Shown here piece by piece: positions 1-6,757 of a DNA stretch of 7,611 bases. The translations under genes and the position numbers were made by a program. The notes beneath the pieces are model-generated. The model searched no databases. It was not told the origin of the DNA and was given only the letters and a program-made list of their open reading frames with translations. Where the stretch lies: assembly GCA_023412515.1 (NCBI GenBank), contig JAEYNO010000258.1:1-7611 (forward strand). The letters run 5' to 3'. Origin of the DNA: Actinomycetes bacterium (GTDB lineage: Bacteria; Actinomycetota; Actinomycetes; Actinomycetales; Cellulomonadaceae). Each line of letters begins with the position of its first letter. The first letter of the stretch is position 1.

Positions 1-1973
1 CGCCCCGCACCGCCGGCCTGGCTCACCGTCGCCGCCAGGTCGCGCGCGTTCGCCGCGGCGGCCGTCGTGAGGTCGTCGGCGGGGACCCGGTGCAGCCGCA
101 GCGCGTCGGGCACGTCGCGCGCCGACGTCTGCGGGCTCACGGGCAGGCCCGCCGCCAGCGCGACCCGCCGGGCGGCGTGCGCGACCGTCGCGGGTGTGCG
201 GTAGTTGACCGTGAGCTCGGCCAGCCGCCAGGACCCGCGCAGCAGCGGCCCGAGCATCGCCTCCCAGTCGTGCGTGCCCCCCGCCGACGACGTCTGCGCG
301 ACGTCCCCGACGATGGTGAGCGACCGGGTCGGCACGCGCCGCAGCAGCGCGCGCCATGCCATCGCGGACAGCTCCTGCGCCTCGTCGACGACCACGTGAC
401 CGTAGGTCCACGACCGGTCCGCGGCGGCCCGCTCGGCGGTCGTCAACGACGGTCCGCTGCTCGCGAACCGGTCGGCGAGCGCCTCGGCGGACACGAGGTC
501 CCCGGCGCCGGTGCTCTGCAGCACCTGGCGCGCGTACTCGAGCTCCTGCGTGCGCCGCTCGGCGTCGGCCCGCGCCTGCGCGCGGGCGGCCTGGTCGTCC
601 TCGCCCAGCAGCTCGGCGGCCTCGTCGAGCAGCGGCACGTCGGCGGGCGTCCACGGTGCGTCCGCGGGCCGGGCCAGGAGCGCGCGCTCGCGGTCCGACA
701 GCTCGGGTGCGGCGGCCGCGAGCCGGTGGGGCTTGGTCCACAGGTCGGTGAGCAGGCCCTGCGGGGTCAGCGGCATCCACGCGAGGTTGAGCGCGATGCG
801 GATCTCGCGCGTCGTGCGCAGGTCCTCGACGATCTCCGCGCGGTCCTCGGGCGGCACGTCCCACGCGAGCTGCTGCACGTACTGGTCGGCGAGCCGCGCG
901 AGCATGTCGCGCACGAACGTCACGCGCGCGAGGTTGTGCGGCTTGTTCTGCCGGCGGGCGCGCGCGATGGCCCCCGCGACGTCCTTGGGCCGCACGACGA
1001 CTGTGCGGCCGTCGATCCGCACGCTGGTGGGCTGCGCCGGCACGCGCTGCCGCTGGCGCACGGCTCGCGCGACGACGCGCGCCATGAGCGCCCGTCCCTT
1101 GATCTCGGCGACGGCGTCGGGCTCGGTGCCGCGCGCCTCGACGCCCGGGTACAGCTCGGCGAGCGTCGCGGTGACGACACCGGTCTCGCCGAGCGAGGGC
1201 AGCACCTGGTCGATGTAGCGCAGGAAGGTGCGCGACGGGCCGACCAGCAGCACGCCCGAGCGCTCGAGCAGGCGGCGGTGCGCGTACAGCAGATACGCGG
1301 CGCGGTGCAGCGCGACCGCCGTCTTGCCGGTGCCGGGGCCGCCCTGCACGACGAGCGCGCCGGCGAGCTCGGAGCGGATGATCGCGTCCTGCTCGGCCTG
1401 GATCGTCGCGACGATGTCGCCCATGCGGCCGGTGCGCGCCGCGCCGAGCGCCGCGAGCAGCGCGCCCTCGCCCGAGACGCCCGCGAGCGAGTCGGGGTCG
1501 ACGCCCGCCGCGGCGAGAGCGTCGACGTCGAGGACGTCGTCCTCGAGACCCGTGACGCGCCGGCCGGCCGTGACGAGGTGGCGGCGGCGGGCGACGCCGT
1601 CGGGGTGCGCGGCGGTCGCGCGGTAGAACGCCTGCGCCGCCGGCGCGCGCCAGTCGGTCAGCAGCGGCGTCTGCTCCTCGTCGGTGAGCCCCAGCCGTCC
1701 GATGTAGCGCCGCTCTCCCTCGCGCAGGTCGAGGCGACCGAACGCGAGCCGGTCCTCGACCGCCTCGAGCTGCGCGACCCGGTCCTCGTAGAGCGTCGCG
1801 AACGCGTCGCGCTCCGAGCGGTTCTGCGGCGAGCCCGAGGGCCCCGCGCGGCGCACCGACGCGAGGCGGTGGCGCGCCTGCGCGCGCAGCTCGTCGAGGC
1901 GCGCGTACAGCCCGTCGACGACCCGCTGCTCGCCGTCCAGCTCGCTGTCGATCCCTGCCACCAGCCCGTCCAC
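1..1973 (-). CDS. helR: HelR/HelD-type RNA polymerase-recycling ATPase (UvrD/Rep-like superfamily 1), C-terminus cut off
   Basis: This gene reads leftward and leaves the window without a stop; 657 codons are visible. It shows the superfamily 1 set: Walker A GGPGTGKT (residues 211-218), motif Ia GPSRTFLRYI (about 244-253), Walker B VVVDEAQE (527-534), GDVAQ (556-560) and NYRTP (590-594). An N-terminal charged helical arm, DGEQRVVDGLYARLDELRAQ (about 13-32), and the long insertion between the motor lobes (about 280-520, with AWMPLTPQGLLTDLW at 398-412) mark HelD/HelR rather than UvrD or PcrA. Family members are about 700-770 residues, so perhaps 50-110 are missing. Known relatives bind RNA polymerase, insert into its channels, release stalled complexes and, in some actinobacteria, displace rifampicin. 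The GTG at 1973 is the first start after an in-frame TAA at 2058-2060; a GTG at 1961 is the alternative. Neither has a strong Shine-Dalgarno. Assignment to the family is firm; a role in rifampicin tolerance is inferred. Confidence 0.93.
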   Translation of the reverse strand, partial: MDGLVAGIDSELDGEQRVVDGLYARLDELRAQARHRLASVRRAGPSGSPQNRSERDAFATLYEDRVAQLEAVEDRLAFGRLDLREGERRYIGRLGLTDEEQTPLLTDWRAPAAQAFYRATAAHPDGVARRRHLVTAGRRVTGLEDDVLDVDALAAAGVDPDSLAGVSGEGALLAALGAARTGRMGDIVATIQAEQDAIIRSELAGALVVQGGPGTGKTAVALHRAAYLLYAHRRLLERSGVLLVGPSRTFLRYIDQVLPSLGETGVVTATLAELYPGVEARGTEPDAVAEIKGRALMARVVARAVRQRQRVPAQPTSVRIDGRTVVVRPKDVAGAIARARRQNKPHNLARVTFVRDMLARLADQYVQQLAWDVPPEDRAEIVEDLRTTREIRIALNLAWMPLTPQGLLTDLWTKPHRLAAAAPELSDRERALLARPADAPWTPADVPLLDEAAELLGEDDQAARAQARADAERRTQELEYARQVLQSTGAGDLVSAEALADRFASSGPSLTTAERAAADRSWTYGHVVVDEAQELSAMAWRALLRRVPTRSLTIVGDVAQTSSAGGTHDWEAMLGPLLRGSWRLAELTVNYRTPATVAHAARRVALAAGLPVSPQTSARDVPDALRLHRVPADDLTTAAAANARDLAATVSQAGGAG

Positions 1974-2033
1974 CCCCGTCGTGCCGGGTGCGAGCCCGGT
2001 CGTCGGCGCCGTCGGGACCCGGCCCGACCGCCC

Positions 2034-2050
2034 CCGCCCGTCGCGGGCGG
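2034..2050. repeat. Inverted repeat with 7-bp arms and 3-nt loop between helR and the signalling operon
   Basis: CCGCCCG (2034-2040) and CGGGCGG (2044-2050) are perfectly complementary around a TCG loop. If helR transcription starts from the GATAAT box, this hairpin would form at the very 5' end of its mRNA, where it could stabilise the message or affect early elongation. It could equally be an operator, or chance in G+C-rich sequence. Confidence 0.4.
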
Positions 2051-2056
2051 CCGTCC

Positions 2057-2062
2057 ATTATC
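2057..2062 (-). promoter_or_regulatory. Candidate -10 box (GATAAT) for helR
   Basis: Read on the minus strand, positions 2062-2057 spell GATAAT, five of six matches to TATAAT and the most A+T-rich hexamer in this very G+C-rich gap. It would start a transcript near 2050, giving a leader of about 75 nt before the helR GTG. No convincing -35 hexamer lies 16-18 bp upstream, so the promoter may need an activator or a different sigma factor. The TAA inside this box is also the stop that limits the helR reading frame. Confidence 0.42.
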
Positions 2063-2076
2063 CGCTCGTCGCGGGG

Positions 2077-2156
2077 GTGCGTGGGCCACGACGCGCGCGA
2101 CGGCCCGATCGACGCGCCCGTCGCACGTGCGTGACCGTCCTGCCTTACAGTGCGTG
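2077..2156. repeat. Three direct copies of GTGCGTG in the divergent promoter region
   Basis: The heptamer GTGCGTG occurs at 2077-2083, 2127-2133 and 2150-2156. The first lies where a helR -35 element would be. The second overlaps a perfect 10-bp palindrome CGCACGTGCG (2122-2131). The third overlaps the candidate rightward -10 box and is itself part of GTGC-GT-GCAC (2150-2159). The placement suits binding sites of a regulator shared by both promoters, but the same word also occurs inside helR near 270, so chance is possible. Confidence 0.3.
2146..2151 (+). promoter_or_regulatory. Candidate -10 box (TACAGT) for the signalling operon
   Basis: TACAGT fits the actinobacterial TANNNT pattern and lies 26 bp before the ATG at 2178, giving a short leader of about 20 nt. 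There is no TTGACA-like -35 at the usual distance; the nearest match (TGACC, 2132-2136) is too close. This is a weak prediction, supported mainly by position. Confidence 0.3.
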
Positions 2157-2177
2157 CACACCGACGGGAAGGACCCC

Positions 2178-3392
2178 ATGCACGGCTCTGCTGCACGCGA
2201 GGCCGAGGCGCCCCCCGCCTCCACCGCGGACGACCTGCCGATGCGCATCCTCGTGGTGGAGGACGACGAGGGGGACGCGGTCCTGGTGCAGGAGCACCTG
2301 CAGGACGCGGGTCTCGTGCACGAGACCGTGTGGGCCCGCTCGGTCGACGAGGCGCTCGAGAACCTCGACGTCGACTGCGTCCTGCTCGACCTGGGCCTGC
2401 CCGACGCGATGGGCCTGAGCGCGCTGCAGCGCGTGCTCGACGCGGGTGCGCCGCCGGTCGTCGTGCTGACGGGGCTGACCGGCACCGACGCGGGCCTGGA
2501 GGCCGTGGCGGCGGGCGCGCAGGACTTCCTCGTCAAGGGTGACGTGCACCCTGACGTGCTCGCGCGCTCGGTGCGGTACGCCGTGCAGCGCCGGCGCCTG
2601 GAGGACACGGGCCGCGCGCTGTACCGGAGCCTGGTCCGTGCCGCGGAGACCACGCGCCTCGAGCGCGCGCTGCTGCCCACGCCGCGCGTGACCGACGAGC
2701 GCCTGGAGGTCCGCGTCGGCTACCGCGCGGGGCGCGACGGCCTGCTGGGCGGCGACTTCTACGACGTGGTCGAGCGCCCCGACGGCACCGTGCTCGTCAT
2801 CGTGGGCGACGTGTGCGGGCACGGTCCCGACGAAGCGGCGCTCGGTGCGACGCTGCGCACCGCGTGGCGCACGCTCGTGATCGCGGGGACCCACGCCGAC
2901 GAGATCCTCGGGCTGCTCGAGCGCGTGCTGCAGGCCGAGCGCTCGCGCCCCGAGGTGTTCACGACCGCGACGATGCTCGCGATCCACCCCGACCGACGCT
3001 CGGCCGACCTCTACCTCGCGGGTCACCCCGTGCCGCTGCTGGTCGGCGACCCGTCGACGCTGCTGCCGTCCGACGCGCGCGGGCGTGCGCTCGGGATCCC
3101 CGTGGGGGGCGGCTGGCCCGCGCGCCGCCTCGACCTGGGGCCCGCGTGGCGCGTGCTGCTCTACACCGACGGGCTGCTCGAGGCGACGGTCGCCGCCGAC
3201 GGCACGCGGCTGGGCAAGCCGGGGCTGCTCGAGCTGGCCGACCGCACGCTGCACGCGGCCCCGGACGACGGTGCGGCGGTCGCGCCCGACGAGGACCCCC
3301 TGCTCGGGCGCCTGCTGTCGGCGGTCCGCGAGCGGCACGGCGGCGACCTCGTCGACGACGCGGCGGTCGTGCTGGTGGGGTGGCCCGCGTGA
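2178..3392 (+). CDS. Response regulator with PP2C-type (RsbU/SpoIIE-like) serine/threonine phosphatase output
   Basis: A 404-residue soluble two-domain protein. Residues 22-140 form a receiver: acidic pocket VEDDEGD (27-33), phospho-acceptor Asp71 in LLDLGLPD, Thr98 and Lys120. A short helical linker ending RLERALLPTP (160-169) leads into a PP2C/RsbU domain: GGDFYDVV (191-198), GDVCGHG (210-216), LYTDGLLEA (328-336) and DDAAVVLV (393-400), so the metal-binding aspartates are present. In the family, receiver phosphorylation controls dephosphorylation of a phosphoserine or phosphothreonine on a STAS anti-sigma antagonist. No such partner is encoded here. The ATG at 2178 is preceded by GGGAAGGA (2166-2173); the next Met (codon 22, position 2241) lacks a Shine-Dalgarno and would start exactly at the receiver fold. 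First gene of the operon, overlapping the kinase gene by 4 bp. Domain calls are firm; the target is unknown. Confidence 0.93.
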   Translation: MHGSAAREAEAPPASTADDLPMRILVVEDDEGDAVLVQEHLQDAGLVHETVWARSVDEALENLDVDCVLLDLGLPDAMGLSALQRVLDAGAPPVVVLTGLTGTDAGLEAVAAGAQDFLVKGDVHPDVLARSVRYAVQRRRLEDTGRALYRSLVRAAETTRLERALLPTPRVTDERLEVRVGYRAGRDGLLGGDFYDVVERPDGTVLVIVGDVCGHGPDEAALGATLRTAWRTLVIAGTHADEILGLLERVLQAERSRPEVFTTATMLAIHPDRRSADLYLAGHPVPLLVGDPSTLLPSDARGRALGIPVGGGWPARRLDLGPAWRVLLYTDGLLEATVAADGTRLGKPGLLELADRTLHAAPDDGAAVAPDEDPLLGRLLSAVRERHGGDLVDDAAVVLVGWPA

Positions 3393-4987
3393 GCGGGCCC
3401 GCCCGTCCCGGCCCGCCGCGCGCGACGCTGCGTCGCCGGCTCGGCGTCCTGCTGGGCGTCGCGGGCGCGGTGCTGGGTGCGGTCCTCGTGCTCACGGGGT
3501 ACGTCGCGGCGCGCTCCTCGCAGGCCCAGGAGCTCGTCACGCAGACGTACTTCGACGCGGTCACGCGCGCCGACGCCGCGTACATCCGCCTCGTCGACGC
3601 CGAGACCGCGGTCCGCGGCTACGCGCTGACCGGCGACGACGTCACCCTCGAGCCGTACCACCGCTCGCGCGAGCAGGAGGACTCGATCGCGGACGTCGCG
3701 GAGCGGGTCGCGCGGACCTCGCAGGACGAGGTGCTGGTCGCGAGCGCGCGCGCCGCGCGCGACGCCGCCGACCGCTGGTACGACGAGTTCGCCGAGCCCA
3801 CGATCGCGGCCGTCGCCGCGGGAGGCCCGGCCGCGGTCGACCCGGCCGTCATCGAGAGCGGCCGCGTGCTCTTCGACGAGACGCGTACGGCCGTCGAGGT
3901 CTACAACGACGAGCTGCGCGCCAACCGCCTGGAGGCCGTCGCCGAGGTCGAGCAGTGGCAGCGGCTCACCGCGCTGATCATCGCCGGGCTCGTGGTCGCA
4001 GCGCTCGCGGTCGGCACGACCCTGTGGGTCGTGCTGCGGCGCTGGGTGCTCGCACCCGTGGACGAGCTCGCGGCCGCGAGCCGCGCGGTGTCCTCGGGCG
4101 ACCTCAGCCACGTCGTGAGCGTCGACGGGCCGGGGGAGATCGAGCAGCTCGCGTCGGACGTCGAGGCGATGCGCGTCGGGCTCGTGACGCAGCTCGCGGC
4201 GCTCGAGGAGTCGCGGCGCGAGATCGCCGACGCGCACGACCGGCTGACCGAGCAGGCCGAGGAGCTGCGGCGCTCCAACCGCGACCTCGAGCAGTTCGCG
4301 TACGTCGCGTCGCACGACCTGCAGGAGCCGCTGCGCAAGGTCGCGAGCTTCACGCAGCTGCTCAAGAAGCGCTACGGCGGCCAGCTCGACGAGCGGGCCG
4401 ACCAGTACATCGACTTCGCGGTCGACGGCGCCAAGCGCATGCAGCGGCTCATCCAGGACCTGCTGGGCTTCTCGCGCGTCGGCCGCGTGGGCGGCGAGGT
4501 CGTCGACGTCGACGTCGCGCAGGCGCTCGACCGCGCGGTCGACCAGCTCTCGGAGCGTGTCGAGGAGACCGGTGCGGTCGTCACGCACGACGGCCTCCCG
4601 GTCGTCCGGGGCGAGGAGCCGCTGCTGGTCCAGCTGCTGCAGAACCTCGTCGGCAACGCCGTGAAGTTCCGGCACCCCGACCGGGTCCCGCACGTCCACG
4701 TCAGCGCGACGCGTGTGGAAGACTCCTGGGAGTTCGAGTGCCGGGACAACGGCATCGGCATCGACCCGCAGTACGCCGAGCGCGTCTTCGTCATCTTCCA
4801 GCGGCTGCACGCCAAGGACCTGTACGAGGGCACCGGGATCGGGCTCGCGCTGTGCAAGAAGATCGTCGAGTTCCACGGCGGTCGCATCTCGATCCCGGAG
4901 ACCGCCGGGGAGGGCACCAGCATCCGCTGGACGCTGCCGGCGGCCGAGGACGACGCCCCGCCCGCCGGGGTCGAGGGGCAGGCCTGA
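3389..4987 (+). CDS. Membrane sensor histidine kinase, CHASE3-HAMP-HisKA-HATPase (phytochrome-like kinase core)
   Basis: A 532-residue protein. TM1 lies at about 17-40. An extracytoplasmic helical CHASE3-type domain (about 42-190) carries LVDAETAVRGYALTGDD (68-84). TM2 is at about 193-216, followed by HAMP (about 217-270), a coiled coil (about 268-303) and the kinase core. His309 in SHDLQEPLRKV is the phospho-acceptor; the ATP-binding boxes are N box QLLQNLVGNAVKF (415-427), G1 DNGIGID (453-459), FQRLH (470-474) and G2 GTGIGLA (481-487). The core resembles Cph1-type phytochrome kinases, but there is no GAF or PHY light-sensing domain; sensing would go through CHASE3, whose ligands are generally unknown. 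The GTG start overlaps the upstream TGA (GTGA) and has GGTGGGG at 3374-3380, so translation is probably coupled. The kinase likely phosphorylates one or both flanking receivers. All catalytic motifs look intact. Confidence 0.94.
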   Translation: MSGPARPGPPRATLRRRLGVLLGVAGAVLGAVLVLTGYVAARSSQAQELVTQTYFDAVTRADAAYIRLVDAETAVRGYALTGDDVTLEPYHRSREQEDSIADVAERVARTSQDEVLVASARAARDAADRWYDEFAEPTIAAVAAGGPAAVDPAVIESGRVLFDETRTAVEVYNDELRANRLEAVAEVEQWQRLTALIIAGLVVAALAVGTTLWVVLRRWVLAPVDELAAASRAVSSGDLSHVVSVDGPGEIEQLASDVEAMRVGLVTQLAALEESRREIADAHDRLTEQAEELRRSNRDLEQFAYVASHDLQEPLRKVASFTQLLKKRYGGQLDERADQYIDFAVDGAKRMQRLIQDLLGFSRVGRVGGEVVDVDVAQALDRAVDQLSERVEETGAVVTHDGLPVVRGEEPLLVQLLQNLVGNAVKFRHPDRVPHVHVSATRVEDSWEFECRDNGIGIDPQYAERVFVIFQRLHAKDLYEGTGIGLALCKKIVEFHGGRISIPETAGEGTSIRWTLPAAEDDAPPAGVEGQA

Positions 4988-5425
4988 GTGTCCGTGCAGA
5001 AGCCGATCGACGTGCTGCTCGTCGAGGACGACCCGGGCGACGTGCTGATGACGCGCGAGGCGTTCGAGCACAACAAGGTCCGCAACCGCCTCTCGGTGGT
5101 CGCGGACGGCGTCAGCGCGCTCGAGTTCCTGCGCAAGGAGGGCGAGCACGCCGACGCCCCGACGCCGGACCTCGTGCTGCTCGACCTCAACCTGCCGCGC
5201 ATGGACGGCCGGGAGGTCCTCGAGGCCATGAAGTCCGACGCGACGCTGCGCGCGATCCCGGTGGTCGTGCTCACGACGTCGGAGGCCGAGGAGGACGTCC
5301 TGCGGTCCTACTCGCTGCACGCCAACGCGTACGTGACCAAGCCCGTCGACTTCGACCGCTTCATCGACGTGGTGCGGCAGATCGACGAGTTCTTCGTCGA
5401 GGTCGTGCGCCTGCCCGGTCACTGA
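4988..5425 (+). CDS. Single-domain response regulator, RcpA/Rcp1-like
   Basis: A 145-residue stand-alone receiver with no DNA-binding or enzymatic output. It has VEDDPGD (12-18), phospho-acceptor Asp66 in LLDLNLPRMDG, Thr96-Thr97 and Lys118 in YVTKPVDFDRF. The insertion before the phospho-site and the C-terminal helix VVRQIDEFFVEVVRLP (128-143) are typical of regulators paired with phytochrome-like kinases, matching the kinase core type next door. Possible roles are a diffusible regulator acting by protein contact, or a phosphate sink competing with the phosphatase-linked receiver. GTG at 4988 directly follows the kinase stop codon; GAGGGG (4973-4978) is 9 nt upstream. A second in-frame GTG at 4994 is too far from that site to be preferred. 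Last gene of the operon. The function in this organism is not known. Confidence 0.93.
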   Translation: MSVQKPIDVLLVEDDPGDVLMTREAFEHNKVRNRLSVVADGVSALEFLRKEGEHADAPTPDLVLLDLNLPRMDGREVLEAMKSDATLRAIPVVVLTTSEAEEDVLRSYSLHANAYVTKPVDFDRFIDVVRQIDEFFVEVVRLPGH

Positions 5426-5428
5426 CCG
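5416..5428. repeat. Short inverted repeat across the response-regulator stop codon
   Basis: CGGTCA (5416-5421) and TGACCG (5423-5428) flank a single C, spanning the TGA at 5423-5425. The arms are too close for a full stem, so at most a short hairpin with 4-bp arms forms in RNA. It may help end the operon transcript, or be chance. Confidence 0.25.
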
Positions 5429-5447
5429 CCCCGCCGGCCCGTCGCCC

Positions 5448-5460
5448 CGGCACGGTGCCG
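5448..5460 (+). terminator. Weak hairpin after the signalling operon
   Basis: CGGCA (5448-5452) and TGCCG (5456-5460) pair around CGG, 23 bp after the operon stop. The stem is only 5 bp and no U-tract follows, so termination here would be weak at best and read-through into the PAC2 gene is possible. The rest of the 118-bp gap (5426-5543) shows no clear promoter. Confidence 0.25.
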
Positions 5461-5543
5461 CGCAGGTCACGGCACGACGCGGGAAGACTCCGGGCCGGTC
5501 CGGCGTTGCACCACTCGACCGCACGACGAGAGGCGAGTGAGCG

Positions 5544-6482
5544 ATGCTGGACCCCCGGGACATCTACGACGTGGACGTCGACGTGGCCGAGCGTGTGGAC
5601 GCGGCGACCCGCGACGGCGGCGCCGGACCCGTGCTGGTGCACGCCGTGCGCGGCTTCGTGGACGCCGGCCACGCGGGTCAGGTCGCTGTCGACCACCTCG
5701 TGTCGGGCGGCCCCGCCCAGCGGCTCGTGACGTTCGACGTCGACCAGCTCGTGGACTACCGCTCGCGCCGCCCCGTGATGACGTTCGACGAAGGCTGGAC
5801 TGGCTACGACGCGCCCGAGCTCGTCGTGGACCTCCTGCACGACGCGCAGGGCACGCCGTTCCTGCTCCTGCACGGGCTCGAGCCCGACGTGCAGTGGGAG
5901 CGCTGGGTCGCGGCGGTGCGCCAGGTCGTCGAGCGCTTCGACGTGCCGCTCGTCGTCGGGCTGCACGGCATCCCGATGGGCGTGCCGCACACGCGGCCGA
6001 TCTCGGTCACCGCGCACGCGACGCGCGCCGACCTCGTGGCCGACCACACGTCGTTCTTCGGCACGGTGCAGGTGCCGGCCAGCGCGTCGGCGCTGCTCGA
6101 GCTGCGCCTGGGCGAGGCCGGTCACGACGCGATGGGCTTCGCCGTGCACGTGCCGCACTACCTCGCGCAGTCGCCCTACCCGGCGGCGGGCCTCGCGGGC
6201 CTGCGGCACGTGCAGCGTGCGGCCGGGCTCGACCTGCGGCTCGCCGATCTCGAGCCCGCGGCCGCCGAGGCGACGCGGGAGGTCGAGCGTCAGGTCGAGG
6301 GGTCGAGCGAGGTCGCGGCGGTCGTGCAGGCCCTCGAGGAGCAGTACGACGCGTTCACGCGCAGCGTGGGGCGGACGAGCCTGCTGGCCCAGGCCACCGA
6401 CCTGCCGACCGCCGAGGAGATCGGCGCCGAGCTCGAGCGCTTCCTCGCGACCCAGGTGGACGAGGGCGGGGACGAGGCCTGA
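5544..6482 (+). CDS. PAC2-family (proteasome assembly chaperone-like) protein
   Basis: A 312-residue soluble protein with no signal peptide or membrane segment. It matches the actinobacterial PAC2 family (the group of M. tuberculosis Rv2125): GFVDAGHAG (37-45), DYRSRRPVMTFDEGW (71-85), LLLHGLEPDVQWERW (107-121), GIPMGVPHTRP (142-152) and HVPHYLAQSPYPAA (202-215). A charged, helical C-terminal region (about 235-305) is also usual in the family. PAC2 proteins in eukaryotes and archaea help assemble proteasomes; the bacterial role is not established, and no proteasome gene is visible here. The ATG at 5544 follows GAGAGG (5528-5533) at 10 nt, with a second purine run GCGAG nearer. The gene is 118 bp from the operon and probably transcribed separately, though no firm terminator divides them. 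Family call is secure; function is not. Confidence 0.9.
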   Translation: MLDPRDIYDVDVDVAERVDAATRDGGAGPVLVHAVRGFVDAGHAGQVAVDHLVSGGPAQRLVTFDVDQLVDYRSRRPVMTFDEGWTGYDAPELVVDLLHDAQGTPFLLLHGLEPDVQWERWVAAVRQVVERFDVPLVVGLHGIPMGVPHTRPISVTAHATRADLVADHTSFFGTVQVPASASALLELRLGEAGHDAMGFAVHVPHYLAQSPYPAAGLAGLRHVQRAAGLDLRLADLEPAAAEATREVERQVEGSSEVAAVVQALEEQYDAFTRSVGRTSLLAQATDLPTAEEIGAELERFLATQVDEGGDEA

Positions 6483-6559
6483 CCGTCCGCCGCCGGGCGG
6501 GCCGTCGGCGCACCAGCGTGCGGTGCCGGCGTCGTGACCGGATCGTTGCCGTCCCGAGC

Positions 6560-6577
6560 GAACGAAACCGCCCGTTC
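6560..6577. repeat. Inverted repeat GAACG-N8-CGTTC
   Basis: GAACG (6560-6564) and CGTTC (6573-6577) are perfect 5-bp half-sites separated by 8 bp, an 18-bp element spaced as in many dimeric regulator sites. It sits one base before the GTGGCGTACGCCAC palindrome, and the two together could form a compound operator. No regulator can be named from the sequence. Confidence 0.35.
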
Positions 6578-6578
6578 C

Positions 6579-6602
6579 GTGGCGTACGCCACACCGGCGT
6601 GG
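6579..6602. repeat. Perfect 14-bp palindrome with an overlapping alternative hairpin arm
   Basis: GTGGCGTACGCCAC (6579-6592) equals its own reverse complement. In RNA it gives a 5-bp stem with a GUAC loop. The right half can instead pair with a third arm: ACGCC (6586-6590) with GGCGT (6596-6600) around ACACC. The two hairpins exclude each other because they share the middle arm. As DNA this is a good operator candidate; as RNA it could be a switch if transcription starts upstream of it. Confidence 0.4.
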
Positions 6603-6687
6603 AAGGATCACCAGCGTTGCAGTGACGTACGGACGCTCGACCGGTCTCGCGCCGTGACCTCGGTCGCGGTGGCATGAGGATCCGCCC

Positions 6688-6701
6688 GTCCCCGCGGGGA
6701 C
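6688..6701. repeat. Perfect 14-bp palindrome GTCCCCGCGGGGAC
   Basis: The sequence is fully self-complementary and about 90 bp before the cspA start. It is nearly all G+C, so chance is more likely than for the GTGGCGTACGCCAC element, but it would form a stable hairpin in a cspA leader or serve as a protein-binding site. Confidence 0.35.
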
Positions 6702-6757
6702 CGGACCGCCCGGTGCAGGACGTGAGGCATTGCGGCGCGGTGCGGGCAGTCGGCACG

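Noticed and set aside
2034..2050. Hairpin as a transcription terminator between helR and the operon
   Set aside because: The genes diverge, so no transcript ends here; an mRNA-leader or operator role is more sensible.
90..3392. A continuous open plus-strand frame that would give an 1100-residue protein
   Set aside because: The part before 2178 is antisense to helR, rich in Arg/Ala/Gly and without domain sense. Only the stretch from the ATG at 2178, with a good Shine-Dalgarno, is the receiver-PP2C gene.
3161..5563. An 800-codon open minus-strand frame opposite the kinase and response regulator
   Set aside because: Its translation is Arg/His/Asp/Leu/Val-rich with no recognisable motif, the usual mirror of G+C-rich third positions in the real genes on the plus strand.
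3085..5730. An 881-codon open plus-strand frame in a second phase
   Set aside because: It crosses the ends of four real genes in the wrong phase and is dominated by Arg/Ala/Gly; a codon-bias shadow.
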